This document shows positions 24,910 to 35,656 of a stretch of 64,000 nucleotides of DNA, piece after piece (the stretch's first letter is position 1; the number at the start of each line of letters is the position of its first letter). A program made the translations under genes and the position numbers. The notes below the pieces were generated by a model, which saw nothing but the letters and a program-made list of their open reading frames with translations, ran no database searches and had not been told where the DNA came from. This DNA comes from DASRHY01 sp035650275 (GTDB taxonomy: Bacteria; Actinomycetota; Actinomycetes; Propionibacteriales; Kribbellaceae). Location: assembly GCA_035650275.1 (NCBI GenBank), contig DASRHY010000069.1, forward strand, positions 35,730 through 99,729, read 5' to 3'.

Positions 24910-25869
24910 ATGCCTGTCGTGAGTGAGCGTTTCGTCTTCACCGGTACCGATGTCTGGCCTTCGTACTCGGCCGCCGTCGACGCGATCCTCGAGGGCCAGC
25001 TGGTGGTGTTCCCGACCGACACCGTGTACGGCATCGCCGCCGACGCGTTCAAGCCGGACGCGGTCCAGCGGCTGCTGGACGCGAAGGGCCGCGGTCGCGA
25101 CATGCCGCCACCGGTGCTGATCTCCGCGGTCGAGACGCTGGACGCGCTCGCCGCCTCGGTCAGTGACGCGGCCCGCGCGCTGTGCGAGGCTTTCTGGCCC
25201 GGCGCGCTGACGGTGATCTGCCTGGCGCAGACGTCGCTGATGTGGGACCTCGGTGAGACCAAGGGCACCGTCGCGCTGCGGGTACCGAACCACGAGAACA
25301 CCCGCGAGCTGCTCAGCCGCACCGGCCCGCTCGCGGTGTCGTCCGCGAACATCAGTGGAAAGCCGGCCGCCACGGACGTGTACGACGCCGAGCGGCAGCT
25401 GGGTGACTCGGTCCGGGTGTACCTGGACGGCGGTTCGCTGGCCGACACGGCCGAGACCGCACTGCCGTCGACGATCGTTGACGTGACCGGCGACGTGCCG
25501 CGGGTTGTTCGGCTCGGGGCGATCAGTCTCGACCAGCTCCGTGAGGTCGCGCCCGAGACCATCGGGCCGGACGGCGAGCTGCCACCCGAGCCCGCACCGG
25601 GCGCTACCGAGGAGAGCTCTCTCGAGCCCGAGGCGGTCGCCGTACCTGAGACGGTCGCTGAGCCCGAAGCCACCGAACCCGATGCTGGCGCCGAGCCCGA
25701 AGCCACCGAACCTGACGCCGCCGCCGAACCCCAAGCCGCTGCCGAGGCCGACGCGGTCGCCGAACCTGAAGCAGTGGTCGAGCCGCCGCCGGTGGACGAG
25801 ACGGAGGCCGGGTCCGCGGAGTCCCGGCCGTCACAGGATGCCCGGCCGTCGGACGGGTCGGCGTCGTAG
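24910..25869 (+). CDS. tsaC: L-threonylcarbamoyladenylate synthase (TsaC/Sua5 family) with Glu/Pro/Ala tail
   Basis: About 319 residues. Residues ~1-210 form the YrdC fold: QLVVFPTDTVYGIAADAF, AKGRGRDMPPPVLI, FWPGALTVI, LAVSSANISGKPAATD and PSTIVDVTG. It makes threonylcarbamoyl-AMP for the t6A37 modification of tRNAs reading ANN codons. After residue ~225 comes a ~95-residue low-complexity tail of EPEATEPDA-type repeats, not a Sua5 domain. ATG 24910 is used; GTG 24919 is an alternative. wecA follows after three bases. Confidence 0.93.
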   Translation: MPVVSERFVFTGTDVWPSYSAAVDAILEGQLVVFPTDTVYGIAADAFKPDAVQRLLDAKGRGRDMPPPVLISAVETLDALAASVSDAARALCEAFWPGALTVICLAQTSLMWDLGETKGTVALRVPNHENTRELLSRTGPLAVSSANISGKPAATDVYDAERQLGDSVRVYLDGGSLADTAETALPSTIVDVTGDVPRVVRLGAISLDQLREVAPETIGPDGELPPEPAPGATEESSLEPEAVAVPETVAEPEATEPDAGAEPEATEPDAAAEPQAAAEADAVAEPEAVVEPPPVDETEAGSAESRPSQDARPSDGSAS

Positions 25870-25872
25870 CCG

Positions 25873-27006
25873 ATGCGCGAGTACCTGCTGGTGATGTTCG
25901 TGGCCGGCGCCACGACGTTCCTGCTGACCGGGGTGGCCCGGCAGTTCGCGACCAAGGTGGGTGCGGTCGCGAAGGTGCGGACCCGGGACGTACACGCGAT
26001 CCCGATCCCGTACTTCGGCGGCGTCGCGATCATGGCCGGACTGACCGCCGCGTTCCTGGTCGCGAGCTCGCTACCGTTCCTCGGCAGCGACCGCCAGGTC
26101 GGCATCGACTCGCGTGCCGTGCTGCTCGGCGGGCTGGTGATCTGCGCCGTCGGTGTGGTGGACGACCTGCTCGAGCTCGACGCGATCACCAAACTGGCCG
26201 GCGAGGTGCTCGCGGTCGGCGTGATCGTTGCCCAGGGCATCCAGCTGTACTGGATCCCGCTGCCCGGCGGCATCCTGGCGCCACCGCCGGCCCAGCTGGC
26301 GGTGATCACGGCCGGCATCCTGCTGGTCTCGATGAACGCGGTGAACTTCGTCGACGGGCTGGACGGCCTGGCCGCGGGCGTGGTCGCGATCGGCGCCCTG
26401 GCGTTCTTCACGTACTCGTACCTGCTGAACGTCGAGCAGGGCCTGACCCGCGCCACCACCGCCTCGCTGATCACCGCCGCGCTGACCGGCGCCTGCCTCG
26501 GCTTCCTGCCGCACAACTTCTTCCCGGCCCGGGTGTTCATGGGCGACTCCGGCGCGCTGCTGATCGGCCTGATGCTGGCCGCGTCCACGATCAGCCTGAC
26601 CGGGCAGATGGACTCCAAGGCGATCCCGTACGAGCCTGGTGGCTCCAGCCTGCTGCCGACGCTGCTGCCACTGGTGCTGCCGGTTGCGGTGCTGGCGATC
26701 CCGGCGCTCGACCTGACGATGGCCTACATCCGCCGGACCAAGGCGGGCCGCTCACCGCTGGCCGCGGACAAGCAGCACCTGCACCACCGGCTGCTGGAGC
26801 GCGGTCACTCGCACCGCCGCGCGGTGCTGCTGATGTACCTGTGGACGGCACTGATCGGGTTCGGCGTGGTCGTACTCGGCCTGCTGCTGTCCTGGTGGAC
26901 CGTGCTGCTCGTGCTGGCCGTCACCGCCGCCGCGATCGTACTCACCACCGGACTGCCTGGACGGTCCTCGGTGAAGCCGTCCGCCAAGACCCCCACCAAG
27001 GCCTGA
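25873..27006 (+). CDS. wecA: Polyprenyl-phosphate N-acetylhexosamine-1-phosphate transferase (WecA/TagO family)
   Basis: 377 residues with about eleven membrane segments. Family motifs are intact: VVDDLLELDAITK (Asp-Asp for Mg), NFVDGLDGLAAG, GDSGALLIG and the cytoplasmic HLHHRLLERGHSH. It transfers a sugar-1-phosphate from a UDP-sugar to decaprenyl phosphate, the first step of arabinogalactan or teichoic-type wall polymer synthesis. It lies between tsaC and the ATP synthase genes, as in many actinobacteria. Its stop is followed four bases later by a dispersed 53-bp repeat. Confidence 0.95.
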   Translation: MREYLLVMFVAGATTFLLTGVARQFATKVGAVAKVRTRDVHAIPIPYFGGVAIMAGLTAAFLVASSLPFLGSDRQVGIDSRAVLLGGLVICAVGVVDDLLELDAITKLAGEVLAVGVIVAQGIQLYWIPLPGGILAPPPAQLAVITAGILLVSMNAVNFVDGLDGLAAGVVAIGALAFFTYSYLLNVEQGLTRATTASLITAALTGACLGFLPHNFFPARVFMGDSGALLIGLMLAASTISLTGQMDSKAIPYEPGGSSLLPTLLPLVLPVAVLAIPALDLTMAYIRRTKAGRSPLAADKQHLHHRLLERGHSHRRAVLLMYLWTALIGFGVVVLGLLLSWWTVLLVLAVTAAAIVLTTGLPGRSSVKPSAKTPTKA

Positions 27007-27010
27007 CGGC

Positions 27011-27066
27011 GGTCACAAGGGCCCGATGAACGACGACACGCCGGGTCACAAGGGCCCGATGAACGG
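27011..27066 (+). repeat. Dispersed 33-bp tandem repeat, copy 1
   Basis: GGTCACAAGGGCCCGATGAA-CG occurs at 27011-27032 and 27044-27065, spaced 33 bases, separated by ACGACACGCCG. The 53 bases 27014-27066 match 50069-50121 at all but one position. In both places the element begins within a few bases of a stop codon on the + strand. Confidence 0.9.
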
Positions 27067-27096
27067 TAGTACCAGTGCGTGGAGTGGTAGGCCGTT

Positions 27097-27126
27097 TTGC
27101 TCGGGTCGAGATGCTTGTGCTACTTT
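27097..27126 (+). promoter_or_regulatory. Probable atp operon promoter
   Basis: -35-like TTGCTC (27097-27102), 18-base spacer, -10-like TACTTT (27121-27126). The -10 lies inside an inverted repeat GCTTGTG (27113-27119) / CACAAGC (27128-27134), a possible operator. It would give a ~100-base leader before the AtpI-like gene. Confidence 0.5.
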
Positions 27127-27233
27127 TCACAAGCACAACGGCAGCACCCCGTAGCATCGCTTCGAAACCTGACCCCGCCCACCGCGACGACTGGGTCCCC
27201 AATCCAGGTCGCCAGCACGGACGGAACCACCAG

Positions 27234-27698
27234 ATGGCTCCCAGCGACACCGCCGGACAGGCGACGCGGAACCCCGCGTTGGCCATGTTGCGTGGCGCCC
27301 TGCTGGCCGCGGTGGTAGTCGGGGTCAACGCCGCCGCGGTCGCGGGTGTCGCGTCCGGCGCGGACGGGGTCTGGGGCGCACTGCTCGGGCTGCTGATGGT
27401 CGTCCTTTTCTCCGGTCTCGGCCTGCTGGCGCTGCACGCGTCGCGCCGGACCAGCCCGACCACCCAGCTGGCGGTCGCCCTCGGCTCGTACACCGGCCGG
27501 ATCGCCGTCTTCGGCGCGCTGCTCGGCCTGGCGCTGAGCTCGGAATGGCTGGACGAGAACGTCGACCTCACCGCCCTCGGGATCACCGCGCTGGTGGTCG
27601 TGATGGGCTGGATGGCCGGCGAGATCTGGGCCTGGACGCGCATGCGGATCCCGATCTACGACCTCGACCAGGACGCGACCGGGAAGGTGGCCGAATGA
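27234..27698 (+). CDS. AtpI-like four-helix membrane protein
   Basis: 154 residues with four hydrophobic helices (~residues 18-38, 42-62, 75-95, 105-127). It is the first gene of the atp cluster, in the place where actinobacteria encode an AtpI-like protein. The ATG at 27234 is chosen because GGACGGA lies upstream. AtpI-type proteins help c-ring assembly or Mg uptake in other bacteria; sequence similarity is weak, so the call rests mostly on position and topology. Confidence 0.7.
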   Translation: MAPSDTAGQATRNPALAMLRGALLAAVVVGVNAAAVAGVASGADGVWGALLGLLMVVLFSGLGLLALHASRRTSPTTQLAVALGSYTGRIAVFGALLGLALSSEWLDENVDLTALGITALVVVMGWMAGEIWAWTRMRIPIYDLDQDATGKVAE

Positions 27699-27788
27699 CC
27701 ACCCTCCGAAACGCTCCTATGACGGTGCCGGACGGCACCTGTGCCGATGTGACCCGGCCTGTCGCCGACTGCTACGGTTCGGGTGCCA

Positions 27789-27992
27789 ATGAGCAAGCAA
27801 CCAGAACCGCCGGCCAGCTCGATGGACGGCTGGAGAGTCTTCTCCTACCTGATCGGCGGAGTCGCCGTGTACGCCGGCATCGGGTGGCTGCTGGACCGCT
27901 GGCTCGGCACCGCGTTCTTCCTTCCGGTGGGCATCGTGCTCGGCGCCGGGCTCGCCGTACTGCTGCTGTACTTCCGCTACGGCCGATCCTGA
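27789..27992 (+). CDS. atpZ: AtpZ/AtpI-family membrane protein
   Basis: 67 residues with two membrane helices: GWRVFSYLIGGVAVYAGIGW, then a charged turn (LLDRWLGT) and FFLPVGIVLGAGLAVLLLYF. The Gly-rich first helix and DRWLGT turn match the AtpZ family, thought to assist F1Fo assembly or cation transport. ATG 27789 is used. It precedes atpB by ~115 bases. Confidence 0.85.
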   Translation: MSKQPEPPASSMDGWRVFSYLIGGVAVYAGIGWLLDRWLGTAFFLPVGIVLGAGLAVLLLYFRYGRS

Positions 27993-28107
27993 GCCACCGC
28001 GGGCCCGTGAGGACCAACCGCCATGTTCCTGACCGCACTGATCGCACACTGATCGCCCGAGACGGCGACCAGAGGCACTACGTGAGTACGACGCGAGAGG
28101 AGACCCG

Positions 28108-28893
28108 GTGATCGCCGGCGTTCCGACTTCGGACAGCTTCACCCCGCCCGGGCCGAAGGACTTCGAGCTTCCCGGTCTGTTCGGCACGGAGTGGCTGAAC
28201 AAGCCGATCCTGGTCTCCAGCCTGACCGTGATCGTGATCATCTGGTTCTTCTGGGCCGCGTCGCGCAAGGCCGAGATCGTGCCGAGCAAGCTGCAGTTCG
28301 CCGGCGAGCTGGGCTACAACTTCGTCCGCAACTCGATCGCGCGGGACGCGATCGGCAGCGCCGAGCACATGAAGTACGTGCCCTACCTGGTGGCGCTGTT
28401 CTTCTTCATCCTGCTGAACAACGTGGCCGCCACCGTGCCGCTGATCCAGTTCCCGACCTTCAGCCACATCGGCTGGGCGTACTCCGCGGCGATCCTGAGC
28501 TGGGTGATCTACAACGCGGTCGGCATCCGCAAGCACGGGTTCCTGGGCTACCTCAGGCACCAGACGATGCCGGCCGGCGTGCCGGGCTGGCTGATGCCGC
28601 TGATGATCCCGATCGAGTTCATCTCCAACATCCTGGTCCGGCCGATCTCGCTGTCGCTGCGGCTGTTCGCGAACATGTTCGCCGGTCACATCCTGCTGCT
28701 GGTGTTCGTGCTCGGCGGCGAGTACCTGCTGCTGCACTCCGGCAGCATCGCGCTCGCCGGCGTCGGGGTCGTCACGCTGCTGATGGGCCTCGCGATCGCC
28801 GGCCTGGAGCTGTTCGTCCAGATGATCCAGGCGTACATCTTCACCGTCCTGTCCGCGCAGTACATCGGCAGCGCCATCGCCGAAGACCACTGA
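28108..28893 (+). CDS. atpB: ATP synthase Fo subunit a
   Basis: 261 residues with five to six membrane helices. The essential Arg lies in RPISLSLRLFANMFAGHI, in the helix that faces the c-ring; the last helices end AYIFTVLSAQYIGSAIAEDH. Start is GTG 28108 preceded by GAGAGGAGA. It forms the proton half-channels with AtpE. Confidence 0.97.
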   Translation: MIAGVPTSDSFTPPGPKDFELPGLFGTEWLNKPILVSSLTVIVIIWFFWAASRKAEIVPSKLQFAGELGYNFVRNSIARDAIGSAEHMKYVPYLVALFFFILLNNVAATVPLIQFPTFSHIGWAYSAAILSWVIYNAVGIRKHGFLGYLRHQTMPAGVPGWLMPLMIPIEFISNILVRPISLSLRLFANMFAGHILLLVFVLGGEYLLLHSGSIALAGVGVVTLLMGLAIAGLELFVQMIQAYIFTVLSAQYIGSAIAEDH

Positions 28894-28950
28894 TCCGACC
28901 CAGAGTCCCAGCACCACACGGCATCATCCGTACCGAAAGGAAGCACTTCA

Positions 28951-29175
28951 ATGACCGCACTCGAGATCACCGGTGACATCGCCGTTCTGGGCTACGGCCT
29001 TGCCGCGATCGGCCCGGGCGTCGGTGTCGGCCTGATCTTCGCGGCCGTCATCAACGGCACCGCGCGTCAGCCTGAGGCGCAGAGCAAGCTGCAGGCGATC
29101 GCGTGGATCGGCTTCGGTGTTACCGAGGTGCTCGCGATCATCGGTATCGCGCTCGCCTTCGTGTTCCGCGGCTGA
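28951..29175 (+). CDS. atpE: ATP synthase Fo subunit c
   Basis: 74 residues, a two-helix hairpin. The polar loop is ARQPE (38-42) and the proton-binding carboxylate is Glu59 in GFGVTEVLAIIGIALAF. The Gly-repeat helix 1 (GLAAIGPGVGVGLIFAAVI) is typical for c-ring packing. GAAAGGAAG lies before the ATG. Glu59 with flanking Val/Leu is the region that contacts diarylquinolines in mycobacteria; sensitivity cannot be inferred from this alone. Confidence 0.97.
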   Translation: MTALEITGDIAVLGYGLAAIGPGVGVGLIFAAVINGTARQPEAQSKLQAIAWIGFGVTEVLAIIGIALAFVFRG

Positions 29176-29203
29176 CCCATCCCTGACTGACAGGACCTAG
29201 ACC

Positions 29204-29800
29204 ATGCTGAACCTCATGATCCGGTTGGCCGACGGTGGCGAAGCGCCCGTGGCGGAGGAGCCGAGCCCGCTGATGCCGCACACCGCGGAGATCATCTTCG
29301 GGTTCGTCTTCCTGATCCTGCTGACCTACGTCATCGGCAAGTTCGTGGTGCCCAGGTTCGAGCAGGCGTACGCCGAACGGACGAAGGCCATCGAAGGCGG
29401 CATGAACGAGGCCAAGCAGGCTCAGGCCGAGGCCAAGGCCGCGCTGGAGCAGTACAACGCGCAGCTGGCCACGGCTCGCCAGGAGGCGGCCCGGATCCGC
29501 GAGGAGGCGCGCGAGCAGGGCGCCGCGATCATCGCGGAGATGCGCGAGCAGGCGAACGTCGAGGCCCAGCGCATCGTGTCGCACGCGCACACCCAGATCC
29601 AGGCCGAGCGCACCCAGGCGGTGGCTCAGCTGCGCAGCGAGGTGGGCACGATCGCGACCGCGCTGGCCAGCCGGATCGTCGGTGAGTCCCTCGAGGACGA
29701 GGCGCGGCAGCGTCGTACCGTCGAGCGGTTCCTCGCGGATCTGGAAGGCGCCGACGAGGCGGCCGGTGACACGGCACAGCCGGTCGGGCGGGACAGCTGA
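29204..29800 (+). CDS. atpF: ATP synthase Fo subunit b
   Basis: 198 residues. A single membrane helix near the N-terminus (IIFGFVFLILLTYVIGKFVV) is followed by a long charged coiled coil rich in Ala, Gln, Glu and Arg, the peripheral stalk. The last base of its stop codon is the first base of the atpH start. Confidence 0.96.
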   Translation: MLNLMIRLADGGEAPVAEEPSPLMPHTAEIIFGFVFLILLTYVIGKFVVPRFEQAYAERTKAIEGGMNEAKQAQAEAKAALEQYNAQLATARQEAARIREEAREQGAAIIAEMREQANVEAQRIVSHAHTQIQAERTQAVAQLRSEVGTIATALASRIVGESLEDEARQRRTVERFLADLEGADEAAGDTAQPVGRDS

Positions 29801-30600
29801 TGCGAGGGGTCTCCGCCGACTCGCTGGCCCGGACCCGTGAAGCGCTCGCGGAGATCGCGGGCGGTGACGAGTCGCTCGGCACCGAGTTGTTCGCGGTAGC
29901 GCGGCTGCTGGACTCGAACGGCACGCTGCGCCGGGCCCTGACCGACCCGGCGAGATCCGGTGAGGCCAAGTCCGGGATGGTCGAGCAGCTGCTCCAGGGC
30001 AAGGTCTCCGACAACACGCTGCGGGTGCTCCGGGCTGCGGTCAGCGGCCGCTGGAGCAGCAGCCGGGACCTGCCGGACGCGCTGGACGACCTGAGCGTCG
30101 AGGCCGACGTGGCGTACGCCGACGAGCAGGGCAAGCTCGACGAGGTCGAGGACGAGCTGTTCCGGCTGGAGCGGGTGGTGGCCCGGGAGCGGGCGCTGGC
30201 CGACAAGCTCGGGGACCGCAACCTGCCCCTGGAGAAGCGCCAGCAGCTGATCCGCGGACTGCTCGAGGGCAAGGCGGACCCGGCCACGGTGCGGCTGGCC
30301 GAGCGGGCGGTGGCCGGCCGCGGCCGTAGCTTCGCCGGCTCGCTGACCGCGTACCAGTCCGCCGCGGCGGCGCGCCGGAACGCGAGCATCGCCACGGTCC
30401 GGGTCGCGACCGACCTGTCCGAGGCCGAGCGCACCCGGCTGTCGGAGGCACTCGGCCGGCAGTACGGCCGCAACATCCAGCTGAACGTGATCGTCGACCC
30501 GGCCGTGGTCGGCGGCGTGCGGGTCGACATCGGTGACGAAGTGATCGACGGAACCATCGCGGCGAAGCTCAGCGACGCGCAGCGGCGTATCGCGGGCTGA
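29800..30600 (+). CDS. atpH: ATP synthase F1 subunit delta
   Basis: 266 residues, about 90 longer than E. coli delta, as usual for high-GC actinobacteria. The C-terminal OSCP signature is visible (NIQLNVIVDPAVVGGVRVDI). It links the b stalk to the top of F1. Unlike Mycobacterium, where b and delta are fused, here they stay separate genes. Confidence 0.95.
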   Translation: MRGVSADSLARTREALAEIAGGDESLGTELFAVARLLDSNGTLRRALTDPARSGEAKSGMVEQLLQGKVSDNTLRVLRAAVSGRWSSSRDLPDALDDLSVEADVAYADEQGKLDEVEDELFRLERVVARERALADKLGDRNLPLEKRQQLIRGLLEGKADPATVRLAERAVAGRGRSFAGSLTAYQSAAAARRNASIATVRVATDLSEAERTRLSEALGRQYGRNIQLNVIVDPAVVGGVRVDIGDEVIDGTIAAKLSDAQRRIAG

Positions 30601-30649
30601 CACCAACCGAACTCATAGGCAGCAGATAAAGGAAGCAGGGACCGAGGAC

Positions 30650-32287
<1,638 letters not shown>

Positions 32288-32293
32288 TCACCC

Positions 32294-33205
32294 ATGCCAG
32301 CAAGTCTGCGTGAGCTACGCCAGCGGAGGGCTTCGGTCAGCTCGATCAAGAAGCTCACCCGGGCGATGGAGCTCATCGCCGCGTCGCGGATCGTCAAGGC
32401 GCAGCAGCGCGCCCAGGCGGCCGCGCCGTACGCGAGGGAGCTCACTCGTGCGGTGTCGGCGGTGGCGACGTTCTCGAACGTCGACCATCCGCTGACCACC
32501 GAGAAGGAGAACCCGCGCCGCGCCGCGTTGCTGCTGATCACCTCCGACCGTGGCCAGGCCGGCGCGTACTCGTCCAACGTGATCCGTGAGGGCGAGCGGC
32601 TGACCCAGCTGCTCAAGGGCGACGGCAAGGAGGTCGTTCCGTACCTGTCCGGCCGGAAGGGAATCGGCTACTACGCCTTCCGCCGGCGCGAGGTGGCACA
32701 GTCGTGGAGTGGGTACTCCGACAACCCGTCGTACAACAACGCCAAGGAGATCGCGGACACGCTGATCGAGGCGTTCCTCACCCCGACCGACGAGGGTGGC
32801 GTCGACGAGATCCACGTCGTCTTCACCCGGTTCGTGTCGATGCTGACGCAGCGTCCCGAGGTGATCCGGCTGCTGCCGCTGGAGGTCGTCGAGGGTACCG
32901 AGCCGCCGGCGGAGGACGAGGTGCTGCCGCTGTACGAGTTCGAGCCGTCCGCCGAGGACGTGCTGGACGGCCTGCTGCCGAAGTACGTCGCCAGCCGGAT
33001 CCACTTCTGCATGCTGCAGGCCGCGGCGTCGGAGCTGGCCAGCCGGCAACGGGCGATGAAGTCCGCGACCGACAACGCGGATGACCTGATCCTGCGACTG
33101 ACGCGTGAGCTCAACCAGGCGCGTCAGGCGCAAATCACCCAAGAAATCAGCGAGATCGTCGGTGGCGCGAGCGCGCTTGCCGAGGCGAGCGCCGGGAGCG
33201 AGTGA
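32294..33205 (+). CDS. atpG: ATP synthase F1 subunit gamma
   Basis: 303 residues; the central rotor shaft. The N-terminal helix (LRQRRASVSSIKKLTRAMEL) and C-terminal helix (RQRAMKSATDNADDLILRL) that form the coiled coil are intact. It starts six bases after atpA. Confidence 0.96.
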   Translation: MPASLRELRQRRASVSSIKKLTRAMELIAASRIVKAQQRAQAAAPYARELTRAVSAVATFSNVDHPLTTEKENPRRAALLLITSDRGQAGAYSSNVIREGERLTQLLKGDGKEVVPYLSGRKGIGYYAFRRREVAQSWSGYSDNPSYNNAKEIADTLIEAFLTPTDEGGVDEIHVVFTRFVSMLTQRPEVIRLLPLEVVEGTEPPAEDEVLPLYEFEPSAEDVLDGLLPKYVASRIHFCMLQAAASELASRQRAMKSATDNADDLILRLTRELNQARQAQITQEISEIVGGASALAEASAGSE

Positions 33206-33210
33206 GAAAA

Positions 33211-34673
<1,463 letters not shown>

Positions 34674-34674
<1 letters not shown>

Positions 34675-35069
34675 TGGCCGAGTCTCATCTGGACGTCGCG
34701 CTGGTAGCGGCCGAGCGGACCGTGTGGTCGGGCGAGGCGAAGATCGTCATCGCCCGCACCACCGACGGCGACGTCGGCATCCTGCCTGGTCACGCGCCGC
34801 TGCTGGGCCTGCTGCAGAGCGGCACGGTCGAGGTCCGCACCACCGACGACGAGTACTACGTCGCGGCCGCCCCGGAGGGCTTCATCTCGGTGGCGAACAA
34901 CCGCGTCTCGATCCTCGCCGAGCACGCCGAGATGGCGCACGAGATAGACCTCGAGGAGGCCAAGCGCGACCTCGAGCGAGCGCACGCCGCGGGTTCCCAC
35001 GAGGAGGACCACGAGGAGCACGTACGCCACGCAGAGGCCCGGGTGAGGGCCGCGGAGAAGCAGGGCTGA
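34674..35069 (+). CDS. atpC: ATP synthase F1 subunit epsilon
   Basis: 131 residues. The N-terminal beta sandwich (DVGILPGHAPLLGLLQSGTV) is followed by a short helical C-terminal part rich in Arg, Glu and His (HEEDHEEHVRHAEARV). Its ATG uses the last base of the atpD stop. It ends the F1Fo operon proper. Confidence 0.95.
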
Positions 35070-35147
35070 TCAGACTGCATAATTGAACATCGTCTGTCTC
35101 TACGGGGCCGGTGCCCTTCGGGGTACCAGAAATGGGGTCAGCAGGAC

Positions 35148-35597
35148 ATGGGATGGATCCTCGATGTCGTCGGGGTCGTCCTCGTGTGTTTTGTGTTGTT
35201 CCTGGTCGCGTTCGCGTCCCGTCGTCGCTGGATCACCAGGGACGGCGGGACGTTCGATTGCAGCCTGCGCCTCTACGCCCGGCACCGTGACATGCACAAG
35301 GGCCGCGGCTGGGCGCTCGGTCTCGGCCGGTACGTCGGCGACGAGCTGCAGTGGTTCCGGGTGTTCAGCCTGTCGCTGCGGCCGAAGCGGACCTGGAACC
35401 GCCGCCGGCTCGAAGGTGTCCGGCACCGCCGCCCGATCGGCAACGAGCCACTGGTCACCTACGCGGGTCACGTGATCGTGGACGTGTTCACCGATACCGG
35501 CTCGCCGGTCGAGCTGGCGATGACCGAGGACGCCCTCACCGGTCTGCTCGCCTGGCTGGAGTCCGCCCCGCCCGGCGCCCAGGCCTACAGCGGCTGA
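35148..35597 (+). CDS. DUF2550 membrane-anchored protein
   Basis: 149 residues with one N-terminal membrane helix (ILDVVGVVLVCFVLFLVAFA) and a soluble domain with GGTFDCSLRL, WALGLGRYVGDELQWFRVFS and RRPIGNEPLVTY. DUF2550 genes follow atpC in many actinobacteria, for example in mycobacteria; the function is unknown. The conserved position suggests a link to the ATP synthase or to the wall genes behind it. Confidence 0.92.
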   Translation: MGWILDVVGVVLVCFVLFLVAFASRRRWITRDGGTFDCSLRLYARHRDMHKGRGWALGLGRYVGDELQWFRVFSLSLRPKRTWNRRRLEGVRHRRPIGNEPLVTYAGHVIVDVFTDTGSPVELAMTEDALTGLLAWLESAPPGAQAYSG

Positions 35598-35656
35598 CCC
35601 GGACCCGGCCCGCGACTCCCGCCAGGACGTTCGCCGATGCGGGTACGGTCGAAGGC

